Shown in pieces: positions 18,596 through 27,375 of a DNA stretch of 64,000 bases (positions within the stretch are counted from its first letter, which is position 1; the number at the start of each line of letters is the position of its first letter). Source of the DNA: JASLEW01 sp035544875 (GTDB taxonomy: Bacteria; Acidobacteriota; Thermoanaerobaculia; Multivoradales; UBA5704); the NCBI GenBank assembly GCA_035544875.1, contig DASZZP010000127.1, positions 40,828 to 104,827 of the forward strand, given 5' to 3'. Made by a program: the position numbers and the translations under genes. The notes under the pieces were generated by a model. It saw only the letters and a list, made by a program, of their open reading frames with translations. It was not told the DNA's origin and searched no databases.

Positions 18596-19414
18596 TTAAA
18601 GGAACAGGTCGGGGAGGAGGGGGGCCTCCGGCTGCACCGCGTAGCGCTCGAGGTCGGTCACCCCGGCAGCCGCCAGCACCTCCTCGTCGATGAAGAAGTT
18701 GCCGGTCGTCGTGCGGCTGTCACGGGTCAGGATGGCGTGCGCGGCGTCGGCCACGATCTCCGGCCGGCGGCAGTTCTCGGGCGGCACCGACACTCCGAGC
18801 ATCACCAGCGCGGCGGTCGCGATGACGGTGCGCGGCCAGAGCGCGTTGACCGCGAGGCCCTGGCCGCGGAACTCCTCGGCCAGGCCGAGGACGCACATGC
18901 TCATGCCGTATTTCGACATGGTGTAGGCGAGGTGGCCGCCGAACCAGCGCGGCGCCAGGTCGAGCGGCGGCGAAAGCATCAGGATGTGCGGGTTGGCGGC
19001 GGCAAGCAGATGGGGGAGGCAGGCCTGCGCGCAGGCGAAGGTGCCGCGCGCGTTGACCCCCCACATCAGGTCGAAACGCTTCATCGGCGTCTCCAGGGTG
19101 CCGGTCAGGCTGATCGCGCTCGCGTTGTTGACCAGGATGTCGATACCGCCAAAAGCGGCGACCGCCTGCTCCACGGAGGCGGCCACCCGCGACTCGTCGC
19201 GGATGTCGACGGCGATCGCCAGCGCTCTGCCGCCCGCGGCCTCGATCTCGGCCGCCGCGCTGTAAATGGTGCCGGGGAGCTTGGGATGGGGCTCGGCGGT
19301 CTTGGCCGCCACCACCACGTTGGCGCCGTCGGCGGCGGCGCGCAGCGCGATAGCCTTGCCGATGCCGCGGCTCGCGCCGGTGATGAAAAGAGTCTTGCCC
19401 TTGAGATCAGTCAT
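18596..19414 (-). CDS. Short-chain dehydrogenase/reductase (HSDL2-like)
   Basis: 272 residues from ATG 19414. NAD(P)-binding motif TGASRGIG (residues 12-19), NNAS near 96-99, catalytic Ser148 and Y164-x-x-x-K168 (AYTMSKYG). The stretch AAKTAEPHPKLPGTIYSAAA is characteristic of the hydroxysteroid-dehydrogenase-like protein 2 group. Cytosolic oxidoreductase; substrate unknown, lipid-like in relatives. It is divergent from the MFS fragment at 19499, with 84 bases between. Confidence 0.9.
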   Translation of the reverse strand: MTDLKGKTLFITGASRGIGKAIALRAAADGANVVVAAKTAEPHPKLPGTIYSAAAEIEAAGGRALAIAVDIRDESRVAASVEQAVAAFGGIDILVNNASAISLTGTLETPMKRFDLMWGVNARGTFACAQACLPHLLAAANPHILMLSPPLDLAPRWFGGHLAYTMSKYGMSMCVLGLAEEFRGQGLAVNALWPRTVIATAALVMLGVSVPPENCRRPEIVADAAHAILTRDSRTTTGNFFIDEEVLAAAGVTDLERYAVQPEAPLLPDLFL

Positions 19415-19498
19415 GGCGGCAGATGTTACACGAGCCGGCTCGCCGGCGGCAGGAGCGTCCCGGCGGGCCAATCTGGCCGCACTGAAGAGGGGACCGCC

Positions 19499-19678
19499 AT
19501 GAGCACCGCCACGCCGCAGAGTTCCGCCTCCGGGCTGCGCGCCTTCGGCCTGATGTGGTTTGGCCAGCTGATATCGTTGGTGGGTTCCGGGCTCACCCGC
19601 TTCGCGCTTGGGGTGTGGATCTATCAGCGCACCGGCTCGGCCACCCAGTTCTCGGTGATCGCGCTGTCATCCTGGTAG
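19499..19678 (+). pseudogene. N-terminal fragment of an MFS transporter
   Basis: 59 residues: LRAFGLMWFGQLISLVGSGL then ALGVWIYQRTGSATQFSVIA and a stop right after LSSW. This is the first transmembrane helix and loop of a 12-helix MFS exporter. Nothing after the stop continues the family, so the gene is truncated. Confidence 0.7.
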
Positions 19679-19709
19679 ACGTGGGCCGCCAGTGTGGTCT
19701 CGCGGACCG

Positions 19710-19989
19710 ATGGACGCGCTCGAGAACATCCGCGGGGCGACCGTCTTCGCCCAGGCGGCGCTCGACGAGCCCGACGACGCCACGGCGCAGAAGCTGATGC
19801 TCTATGCCTCCTTCAACACCCGTGACAGCATCAAGGTGCTGGACGAGAGGAGCCTGCACCTGGCGTCGCTGCCGCGGCTCAAACGGGCGTTGCTGCAGGA
19901 GACCAACGCCGCCGCCACCAGCGACAAGGCGACGCGCAAAGGCGATCAACCTGATGGCCGCGGCGAAGGCTGGAATCCTCATCCACTAG
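19710..19989 (+). pseudogene. Frameshifted small helical protein of unknown function
   Basis: The frame from ATG 19710 reads MDALENIRGATVFAQAALDE ... LKRALLQETNAAATSDKATR; one extra base in the AAAG near 19940 throws it out of frame, and the next frame continues naturally as KAINLMAAAKAGILIH and a stop at 19987-19989. Predicted all-helical, about 92 residues. A single-base error in the assembly is an alternative to real decay. Confidence 0.55.
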
Positions 19990-20094
19990 CGCGCCGCGAC
20001 TGCTCGCGCCATCGCGTCCCCGGGCGGCGGGTCGAGACCAGGTCCCGGCCCGCCGTCCTTTGCGTCCGCGATGGCTTCTAGGAGGACGAAGACG

Positions 20095-21708
20095 ATGACT
20101 GAGCGCAGCCGGAGAAGGACGACTCCACGGGCCCGCATCGCTGCCCGTGCTCTGGGGAGCGGGCTGCTGGTCCTGGCGGCCGGGGCCCTGAGCTCGGCGC
20201 CGCCGGCGAACCCCGCGGTCCCCGCGATGCCGAGAGCCAGCGCGATCCGCGATCAAGTGCGCGCCTACCGCGTGCGTCACGACAAGGAGATCGTCAAGGA
20301 GCTCGCCGACTGGGTGTCGCTGCGCAATGTCGCCGTCGACCGCGCCGACATCGAGCGCAACGCCCAGGCTCTGGTGCAGATGCTCGGCCGGCGCGGCATC
20401 GAGGCCCGGCTGCTGACCGCCGGCGACTCGCCGCCGGCGGTCTATGGCGAGTTGCGCGCCGCCGGAGCGCGCCGGACGGTGGTCTTCTATGCCCATTACG
20501 ACGGCCAGCCGGCCGACCCCGCCGACTGGAAGAGCGATCCCTGGCGGGCCGTGCTGCGCAGCGGACCGCTGACCGCCAAGCCGCGCGACATCGATCTGGC
20601 GGCGGTCGCCGGCCCGCTCGACGGCGAGTGGCGGCTCTTTGCCCGCAGCGCGAGCGACGACAAGGGTCCGATCGTCGGCATGCTCGTCGCGCTCGACGCG
20701 CTGCGCGCCGCCGGCATCGCCCCCGCGGTGAATCTGAAGTTCTTCTTCGAAGGGGAGGAGGAAGCGGGCTCGCCCCACCTGACGGCGATCCTCGAGAGCC
20801 ACCACGACCTGCTGGCCGCCGACGCCTGGGTGCTCGCCGACGGGCCGGAGCATCAGAGCGGCCGCATGCAGGTCTGTTTCGGCGCCCGCGGCGCCTCGAC
20901 CGTCGAGGTGACGGTCTACGGCCCGGTGCGCGCCCTGCACGACGGGCACTACGGCAACTGGGCGCCCAACCCGGCGGCGCTGCTGGTGCAGCTGCTGGCC
21001 TCGGTGCGCGGGCCGCAAGGCGAGATCCTGATCCATGGCTTCAACGACGAGGTGCGGCCGCTCAGCGACAGCGAGCTGCGGGCCGCCGCCGAGATGCCGC
21101 CGGTCGAGGAGGCGCTCGAGCGCGAGCTCGGCCTGGCCTGGACCGAAGGCGGCGGCGCGCGCCTGCAGGAAGCCGTCATGCGGCCGGCCCTCAACCTGCG
21201 CGGCCTCAAGGCGGCGCAGGTCGGCAAGCAGGGGCGCAACGCCGTGCCGACCGAGGCCTCGGCCTCGATCGACTTCCGCCTGGTGCCCGATCAGACGCCG
21301 GCCAAGGTGCGCGCCCGCTTCGAGGAGCATCTGCGGCAGGCGGGCTACTACCTGGTCGACAAGGAGCCGGACCTCGCGACCCGCCGCGCCCACGCCAGGA
21401 TCGTCCGCCTGGAGTGGGAGCTGGGCTACCCCGGGGCGCGCACCTCGATGGACCTGCCGGCGTCGCGGGCGGTGCTCCGGACGGCGGAGGAGGGGGTGGG
21501 CGGTGCGGTCATCAAGGTGCCGATGCTCGGCGGCAGCATCCCGATGTATCTCTTCACCGAGAGCCTCGCGGCGCCGGTCATCATCGTGCCGACCGTCAAC
21601 TACGACAACAGCCAGCACGCCGCCGACGAGAACCTGCGGCTGCAGAACCTCTGGGACGGGATCGAGCTCTTCGCCACCCTCTTCGTCCGCCTCGGCAACG
21701 GCTGGTGA
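20095..21708 (+). CDS. Exported M20-family metallopeptidase
   Basis: 537 residues from ATG 20095, which has AGGAGG 9 bases upstream; an earlier in-frame ATG (20071) lacks this. An N-terminal hydrophobic segment (GLLVLAAGALSSAPPANPA) suggests export. Zinc-site motifs of M20 dipeptidases are present in order: FYAHYDGQPAD, RSASDDKGP, FEGEEEAGSP and, near the C-terminus, NYDNSQHAADENLR. A dimerisation domain with NAVPTEASASIDFRL lies between. It would hydrolyse dipeptides or acyl-amino acids, probably in the periplasm. It stands alone; dispersed repeat R1 lies between its stop and the convergent aldo/keto reductase gene. Confidence 0.9.
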   Translation: MTERSRRRTTPRARIAARALGSGLLVLAAGALSSAPPANPAVPAMPRASAIRDQVRAYRVRHDKEIVKELADWVSLRNVAVDRADIERNAQALVQMLGRRGIEARLLTAGDSPPAVYGELRAAGARRTVVFYAHYDGQPADPADWKSDPWRAVLRSGPLTAKPRDIDLAAVAGPLDGEWRLFARSASDDKGPIVGMLVALDALRAAGIAPAVNLKFFFEGEEEAGSPHLTAILESHHDLLAADAWVLADGPEHQSGRMQVCFGARGASTVEVTVYGPVRALHDGHYGNWAPNPAALLVQLLASVRGPQGEILIHGFNDEVRPLSDSELRAAAEMPPVEEALERELGLAWTEGGGARLQEAVMRPALNLRGLKAAQVGKQGRNAVPTEASASIDFRLVPDQTPAKVRARFEEHLRQAGYYLVDKEPDLATRRAHARIVRLEWELGYPGARTSMDLPASRAVLRTAEEGVGGAVIKVPMLGGSIPMYLFTESLAAPVIIVPTVNYDNSQHAADENLRLQNLWDGIELFATLFVRLGNGW

Positions 21709-21730
21709 TGCGGGCTCTAGCTCTAGCCTA

Positions 21731-21930
21731 GCTCCCTCCGGCGGTGCCGAGCCCGAGGGATGAAATGCTGCGATGTGGCGCTGGAGATCTGCTCGAAGCA
21801 TCGATCGGATCGCCCCCCGCAACCCCCGCGAGTCCCCTTCCCGGTTGTCGGAAGCCGCCGGGTCCCTGCCCGGAGGCGCCGGGGGGGAAGGGGACGCCCC
21901 CTCCCCTGGCGCTTGAACCAGTTTCGTTGT
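21731..21930 (-). repeat. Dispersed repeat R1 (inverted orientation)
   Basis: Reverse complement of the element seen at 34110-34380 (R2) and 39599-39710 (R3). Shared core: GGGGGCGTCCCCTTCCCCCC, a variable middle, GGGAAGGGGACTCG, and GGGGGGCGATCCGATCGATG. GTCCCCTTCCC and GGGAAGGGGAC form an 11-bp inverted repeat. A tail module (catccctcgggctcggcacc) is shared with R2 and 43108-43160. It lies in a convergent intergenic region. Confidence 0.75.
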
Positions 21931-21942
21931 AGGCCGGGGAGG

Positions 21943-22947
21943 CTACAGCACGGAGGCGCCGGGCGCGACCAGCTGATCGATGCGCGCCGCCTCGTCGTCG
22001 CCGATCGCGAGCTCGGCGGCGCCGAGGCTGTCGTCGAGCTGCTCCATGGTGCGCGGGCCGATGATGGCGGCATGGACGTCGGGGTTGCGCAGCACCCAGG
22101 CGTTGGCGAAGCGGGCCAGGCTGACCTGGCGGGCCTCGGCCAGCGGCAGCAGCTGCTCGACGATCTCGAGGCGGCGGCGGAACTTGGGGTTAGCGGGATC
22201 GCCGATCCAGCCGCGCGCCCGCGGGCTGTCCACCGGAGCGCCGCCGCCCAGGCGGTACCTGCCGGTGAGCCAGCCGCCTTCGAGCGGGCTCCAGACCAGG
22301 TTGCCGATGCCGAACCGCCGGGTCATGGGGAAATGCTCGAGCTCCATCGTCCGGCGGAGGATGCTGTAAGGCGGCTGCAGCGCGACCAGCGGCTCCCAGC
22401 CATGGCGGTCGCAGAGCCCGAGCGCCTCGACGATCTCCCACGCCGAGAAGCGCTTCTCCCAGGGGCCGGGCCCCTCGTAGTGATTGGTCGAGCAGCCGAG
22501 GTAGCGGACCTTGCCCTGGCGCACCAGGTCGTTGAGCGCCGACAGCGTCTCGGCGAGCGGCGTCGTGGGGTCGGGGCGATGGATCTGGTAGAGGTCGATG
22601 ACATCGGTCGCCAGCCGGCGCAGGCTCTTCTCGACCTGCTCCTGGATCGCCTTGCGCGACAGGCCGCGCTCGTTGGGGCCGGGACCGACCGGCGCGAACA
22701 CCTTGGTTGCGAGCACCACCTCATGGCGCCGTCCGGCCAGCGCCTTGCCGACGATGATCTCCGATTCGCCCTCCGAGTAGCCGTTGGCGGTGTCGACGAA
22801 GTTGATGCCGGCGTCGAGCGCCCGGTGGATGATGCGGATGCATTCGCCATGGTCGGGGTTGCCCCACTTGCCGAACATCATCGCGCCGAGACAGAGCGGA
22901 GAGACCTTGAGGCCGGTCTTGCCGAAGCTGCGGTATGCCGAGTCCAT
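21943..22947 (-). CDS. Aldo/keto reductase
   Basis: 334 residues from ATG 22947; the frame is open upstream without homology. TIM-barrel NADPH-dependent carbonyl reductase with the full catalytic tetrad: Asp52 and Tyr57 (FVDTANGYSEGESE), Lys82 (LATKVF) and His123 (YQIHRPDP). Close in pattern to YghZ/Kv-beta-like AKRs (YRSFGKTGLKVSPLCLGAMM, GKVRYLGCSTNH). Substrate unknown. Likely its own promoter upstream at 22950-23100. Confidence 0.93.
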   Translation of the reverse strand: MDSAYRSFGKTGLKVSPLCLGAMMFGKWGNPDHGECIRIIHRALDAGINFVDTANGYSEGESEIIVGKALAGRRHEVVLATKVFAPVGPGPNERGLSRKAIQEQVEKSLRRLATDVIDLYQIHRPDPTTPLAETLSALNDLVRQGKVRYLGCSTNHYEGPGPWEKRFSAWEIVEALGLCDRHGWEPLVALQPPYSILRRTMELEHFPMTRRFGIGNLVWSPLEGGWLTGRYRLGGGAPVDSPRARGWIGDPANPKFRRRLEIVEQLLPLAEARQVSLARFANAWVLRNPDVHAAIIGPRTMEQLDDSLGAAELAIGDDEAARIDQLVAPGASVL

Positions 22948-23180
22948 CGTTGCTCTACCTCCTCCTCTGCCGGGCCGGGCCGGCCGCCATTCGCCGGCCG
23001 TCGGCCGGCCCACCCTTGCCCCCTCTCGACCAAACCCCGCGACTCGGGGCATAATCGGCGCGAGCCGGCACATAATCTACTACCGCTTACTCGAAGACCG
23101 CTCGCTGGGGCGGTGCTGATCCGCTCCGGGAGAGGCACCGTAAGCTCGGGCAGGGTTCGAGTCGCGCTTCGCGCGGCGCC

Positions 23181-23220
23181 CGACGGAGACCAACGGAGAC
23201 CAACGGAGGCCGACGGAGGC
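23181..23220 (+). repeat. Four tandem 10-bp repeats before the epimerase gene
   Basis: Four direct copies of the decamer CRACGGAGRC (R = A or G) end 7 bases before ATG 23228. Each copy holds a GGAG ribosome-binding core, the last one at suitable distance from the start codon. Copy-number change would move or multiply ribosome-binding cores. Confidence 0.6.
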
Positions 23221-23227
23221 CAGATTG

Positions 23228-23962
23228 ATGGCGATGCCGATGGGGAAGGGCGACGAGACGGTGACCGCTAGACAGCTGTTCGTCACCGGAGGGACCGGCT
23301 ATCTCGGCGGCGCGCTGCTGCCCGTCCTGCTGGCACGCGGTCACTCCGTCCGCGCCCTGGTGCGCCCGGGCGCCGAGCGCAAGCTGCCGGCCGGCTGCGA
23401 AGCGGTGGTCGGCAACGCGCTCGACGCCGCCACCTTCGCCTGCCGGGTCGCCGCCGCCGATACCCTGATCCATCTGGTCGGGGTCTCGCACCCCGCGCCC
23501 TGGAAGGAGGCCGAGTTCCGCCGCGTCGACCTCGCCTCGGCGCGCGCCACGATCGCCGCCGCAAACGCCGCTGGGGTGCGCCAATGCGTCTACCTGAGCG
23601 TGGCGCAGCCGGCGCCGGTGATGCGCTCCTACATCGCCGTGCGCGCCGAGTGCGAGCAGCGGTTCCGCGACGCGGGCCTGTCCGCCACCTTCGTCCGTCC
23701 CTGGTACGTGCTCGGTCCGAGGCACCGCTGGCCGTTGCTGCTGGTCCCGCTCTACGCCCTCGCCGAGCTCCTGCCGGCAAGCCGCGAGACCGCCCGCCGG
23801 CTCGGCCTGGTGACCCTGAGGCAGATGGTCGCGGCGCTGGTCTGGGCGGTGGAGCACCCGGCCGCCGGCACTCGGATTCTAGCGGTCGACGACATCCGCG
23901 CCGGCGGCCGCACCGCCGCTTCCACGGTGCCTGCGGCCGCAGAGGGGGCCCATTCCGGATGA
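23228..23962 (+). CDS. NAD(P)-binding epimerase/NmrA-like protein
   Basis: 244 residues from ATG 23228 (TTG 23225 and ATG 23234/23240 are alternatives). Rossmann motif TGGTGYLGG at about residue 17, DTLIHLVGVSHPAPW and YLSVAQPA as in extended/atypical SDRs (YfcH- or NmrA-like, NDUFA9-like). The classical YxxxK is not evident; YIAVRAECE sits at that place, so it may bind nucleotide without classic epimerase chemistry. 22 bases before the CHAT gene of cassette B, so it may be co-transcribed, but cassette A has no equivalent. Confidence 0.8.
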   Translation: MAMPMGKGDETVTARQLFVTGGTGYLGGALLPVLLARGHSVRALVRPGAERKLPAGCEAVVGNALDAATFACRVAAADTLIHLVGVSHPAPWKEAEFRRVDLASARATIAAANAAGVRQCVYLSVAQPAPVMRSYIAVRAECEQRFRDAGLSATFVRPWYVLGPRHRWPLLLVPLYALAELLPASRETARRLGLVTLRQMVAALVWAVEHPAAGTRILAVDDIRAGGRTAASTVPAAAEGAHSG

Positions 23963-23984
23963 GGCGGGCGCGGCGGCCGGAAGG

Positions 23985-26900
23985 GTGCTTGCGTTGAGCG
24001 CCCGCTCCGGGAAGACCGACTCGGGCGGCCGGCGCCGCCGCAATCTCGAACGGATTGCCGGGTGGCCGGCCCGCACCCCGGCCGGCGCCGCCCTCCTGGC
24101 CGGCGCCGTCGCCGGCTGCACGCTGGCCGCTCTCGCCTGCCCGGGACGCGAACGGCAGGGCAAGCCCCTCCCGAGCCGCGGCGAGTTGGCTGCCAAATTG
24201 GGTTCCTGGCGACCGGTCGAGGGCCGCCTGAGGGACTTCGCATACGCACCGTGGCAGCCCGCACAGCGCCGCGGCGCGGTCGCCAGCGACGAGGTTCAGA
24301 TGCTGGGGGACGTGCTGCGAATCGTGCCGGATCGCGACACTGCCAGCAGCGTCGAGGGGCTTGCCGAGGCGGCACTGCTCGCCCTGATGGCGCAGCATTA
24401 TGGCGAGGCGGTCGCGAAACTCGAAGACGCCGCGAAAAGCTCCCCGCACGATCCCGGCAACTGGAGCGATCTCGCCGCTGCCTACCTGGCCCGCGCTGAG
24501 GCCGACAGCAACCCCTCCGATTACGTCCTCGCCCTGCTCGCTGCCGACCGGGCAGTCCGCGCCGGGCGCAGGCTTCCGGAGGCGCGCTTCAACCGCGCCC
24601 TGGCGCTGGAGTGCCTCTACCTCGCCGACGATGCAGGCTCGGACTGGAAGGTCTATCTGGACCTGGACCCCAAGTCAGGGTGGGCTGGCGAAGCGAGCGA
24701 TCACCTCCGACGCCTGGCCCAGCCCTCCAAGCCGGAGATCTGGCGGCAGCAAGCTCCACTGCTCGACAGCGCCGCTCTGGCCGGCGATCGGGCGACCGCC
24801 CATCGGATCGCGGCCGAATTTCCGCAACCCGCCCGCGAGCACCTCGAGGAAGAGATCCTTGCCAGCTGGGGTGACGACTGGATCCGTGGCGATGCCAAGG
24901 CCGCGGAGCGCAAGCTGCGGACGGCGCACGGCATCGCTGCCGCGCTGGCCGAGCGGGGCGAGCATCTTCCCGCCGAGGCGGTGGCGGTGATCGACAGAGC
25001 GCTGGCGCAGCCTGGTTCCACCAGCCAGGCGGCCCATCTCGCCCGCGGCCATCGTTCGTACGCCGCCGGCCGCCGGCTCCAGGCCGGCTTTCAGCTGGAA
25101 CTCGCCGTGGATGAGCTGCGCCTGGCCCGCGCCGAGCTGGAACGGGGCGGGAGCCCCTTCGCGGCCGCGGCCTCCCTCTACCTTGCGGTCAGCGACTACA
25201 ACCGCCGGCGCTACGACGCGGCGTCAAAGGTGGCGCGCGAAATCCTCCGCCAGGGCGCGTCGTGCGTCTGTCCGAGCCTGCGGGGTCGGAGCGAGGCGGT
25301 CTCCGGCATGGTCGAGTTCATGCACGCAGATCTCAGCTCGGCGCTCGCTTCCTACCGCCGGGCGCTCAATCTGTTTGAGCAGAACGGCGAGCTCCAGAAC
25401 CAGGTCATGGTCGAGACCCTGCTGGCGCAGGGCCTGAGCTACCTGGGCGACGGCCGCTCCTCCTGGCAGTATCGATTGCGGGCGCTCTCCAAGCTCCGGG
25501 ACACTCCCGACCCGCGGCGGCAGGAAGCGCTGCTAGGGGAATCGGCGCTCGCCCTCCGCCAGGTGCCGCCGGTCGCGATCTATTTCCAGCGTGCATTCAT
25601 GAAGGCCGCTTCAAAGCTCGGCGATTCCGTCTTGCTTGCCTGGGGTCTTGTCCCCTTGAGCGTTCTCGAGTACCAGCTCGGCGACCGAGCAGGAGCAAGA
25701 CGAGACCTGGACAGGGCGGCGAGAGCGAGCGCCAGCATCGCCGATCCGGCGCTGCGCGGTCAGATCGAGGCCGACCTGCTCATCGCCCAAGCAGACCAGG
25801 AGAGCTCGCCGGGCGCGGGCGCGGGCTCGAGGCTACGTGCCTTAACCCAGGCCATCGACCTCGATCGGGGTTCCAGGAACCACATCCGTCTTGCCGAAAT
25901 CCTGCTCGCCCGCGGCCGCACCTACGTCGCGGCGGGAGAGCTGCAACATGCCGAGGCCGACATCGCCGACAGCATCACGGAGATTGAGCGGCTGCGCGGC
26001 AAAGTTCCGGGTGAACCGTTGCGTATCTCTTACTTTGAAACGGCGCAGCCGGCCTACGACGAGATGATCGCGCTGCAGGCCTGGCGCTACGGTCGTCCCG
26101 AGCGCGCACTCGACTATAGCGAGAGGGCCCGCGCCCGGGCCCTGCTGGATGCGTTCGGCGGGCGAGCCCGGGATATGCCGGGCAGCCAGCCGCATGACGC
26201 CACCCTCCTCGCCTCCTCGCTCCCGGATTTCGAGGTGGTGGTCGAATATGCGCTCCTCGATCAAAGCTCCGTGGCCTGGGTCGTGCGCCGCGGCCATATC
26301 GATCAGGTGGAGATTCCTCTCGGCGCCGCCGCCGCCTCCAGCCTCCTGCGGCAGCTCGGCGAAGCCGTCGAGCGTGACGTGTCGGGGGCGGCCGCCCCGG
26401 CCGCTGCAGCCGAGCTCTTCGAGAAGCTGATCAAGCCGCTCCTCCGTCATCTGCGGCCAGACGAGCCGATCGTCTTCATTCCCGACAAGAGCCTCTATGG
26501 CGCACCGTTCGCCGCGCTTTTCAACAAAGAGACGCGCCGCTATCTCGTCCAGGAGCACCCGGTGGCCGTCGCTCCGAGTGCCACGTTCCACCTCATTTGC
26601 ACTCGCCGCGACCGGGCCCTGGCCCGCGGCGCCGGCCATGGAGCGCTGCTGATCGGCAATCCAGCCTTCGATCGCCGGAGCTTTCCCCGCCTGCCGCCTC
26701 TTGGCGGGGCCGAGGCCGAGGTGCAGCGCATCGCCGACATCTACCCGCGCCACCAGCTTCTCATCGGCGAGGCGGCGACCAAGAAGAGCTTCCTGCAGCT
26801 GGCCGGACGGCACTCGGTCGTGCACTTCGCCGGGCACTCCCTCGCCAGCCTCGAGCTCCCCCTGCTGGCATTGGCCCCCGAGGGCGGCGACTCCGGCTCG

Positions 26901-27275
26901 CTCTATCCCAACGAAGTAACCGGCCGTCATTTCGAAAACACTCGCGTGATGGTGCTTGCCGCCTGTGATACCGGCGCGGCGGGGGCGGGCGAGTCGGCGG
27001 GACTGGAAGGCGTCGCGAGGATGGTGCGGCCCTTTCTCGCGGCCGGCGTTCCCGCCGTCGTCGCCAGCCTGTGGAGCGTCGGCGACCAGCCGGCGAGCGA
27101 GCTCTTCGTGGCCTTTCACCGCGAGCTCGCGGCGGGCCGCGATGCGCTCTCAGCCCTGCGCACCGCCCAGCTCTCGATGCTCCGCAACGAGAATCCCGCG
27201 GCGCGGCGTGTCGCCAACTGGGGCGCCTTCGAGCTGTTCGGCGGAGTAATGGTCGGATCATCAAATCAATATTAA
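23985..27275 (+). CDS. Membrane-anchored TPR-CHAT (caspase-like) protease, copy B
   Basis: 1096 residues from GTG 23985 (GGAAG just upstream; TTG 23994 possible). One N-terminal membrane segment (AGAALLAGAVAGCTLAALAC). A TPR-type helical array follows to about residue 720 (NWSDLAAAYLARAEADSNPS, EARFNRALALECLYL, ASYRRALNLFEQNGELQNQV). The C-terminal CHAT domain has His951 in VVHFAGHSLAS and Cys994 in VLAACDTGAAG, then FLAAGVPAVVASLW and NWGAFELFGG. It is homologous end to end to the cassette A protein but clearly diverged. It is followed after 100 bases by the FVP gene and then by a subtilisin-like protease. The role is inferred: TPR-controlled proteolysis triggered by a partner or stress. Confidence 0.92.
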   Translation: MLALSARSGKTDSGGRRRRNLERIAGWPARTPAGAALLAGAVAGCTLAALACPGRERQGKPLPSRGELAAKLGSWRPVEGRLRDFAYAPWQPAQRRGAVASDEVQMLGDVLRIVPDRDTASSVEGLAEAALLALMAQHYGEAVAKLEDAAKSSPHDPGNWSDLAAAYLARAEADSNPSDYVLALLAADRAVRAGRRLPEARFNRALALECLYLADDAGSDWKVYLDLDPKSGWAGEASDHLRRLAQPSKPEIWRQQAPLLDSAALAGDRATAHRIAAEFPQPAREHLEEEILASWGDDWIRGDAKAAERKLRTAHGIAAALAERGEHLPAEAVAVIDRALAQPGSTSQAAHLARGHRSYAAGRRLQAGFQLELAVDELRLARAELERGGSPFAAAASLYLAVSDYNRRRYDAASKVAREILRQGASCVCPSLRGRSEAVSGMVEFMHADLSSALASYRRALNLFEQNGELQNQVMVETLLAQGLSYLGDGRSSWQYRLRALSKLRDTPDPRRQEALLGESALALRQVPPVAIYFQRAFMKAASKLGDSVLLAWGLVPLSVLEYQLGDRAGARRDLDRAARASASIADPALRGQIEADLLIAQADQESSPGAGAGSRLRALTQAIDLDRGSRNHIRLAEILLARGRTYVAAGELQHAEADIADSITEIERLRGKVPGEPLRISYFETAQPAYDEMIALQAWRYGRPERALDYSERARARALLDAFGGRARDMPGSQPHDATLLASSLPDFEVVVEYALLDQSSVAWVVRRGHIDQVEIPLGAAAASSLLRQLGEAVERDVSGAAAPAAAAELFEKLIKPLLRHLRPDEPIVFIPDKSLYGAPFAALFNKETRRYLVQEHPVAVAPSATFHLICTRRDRALARGAGHGALLIGNPAFDRRSFPRLPPLGGAEAEVQRIADIYPRHQLLIGEAATKKSFLQLAGRHSVVHFAGHSLASLELPLLALAPEGGDSGSLYPNEVTGRHFENTRVMVLAACDTGAAGAGESAGLEGVARMVRPFLAAGVPAVVASLWSVGDQPASELFVAFHRELAAGRDALSALRTAQLSMLRNENPAARRVANWGAFELFGGVMVGSSNQY

Positions 27276-27375
27276 GTTATTGAGTACTGCCTCCTCCGGC
27301 GATGCGAAAGCTCCGCGTCCGGCCGTCTACCTGTTTGGACTGGCCAACTGAGCCGCAATCGAAAGGAGAAAGAAA

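Noticed and set aside
19879..21822. Long minus-strand open frame opposite the M20 peptidase gene
   Set aside because: Its translation is Arg/Gly/Asp-rich shadow sequence without motifs; the opposite strand carries the full M20 metal sites.
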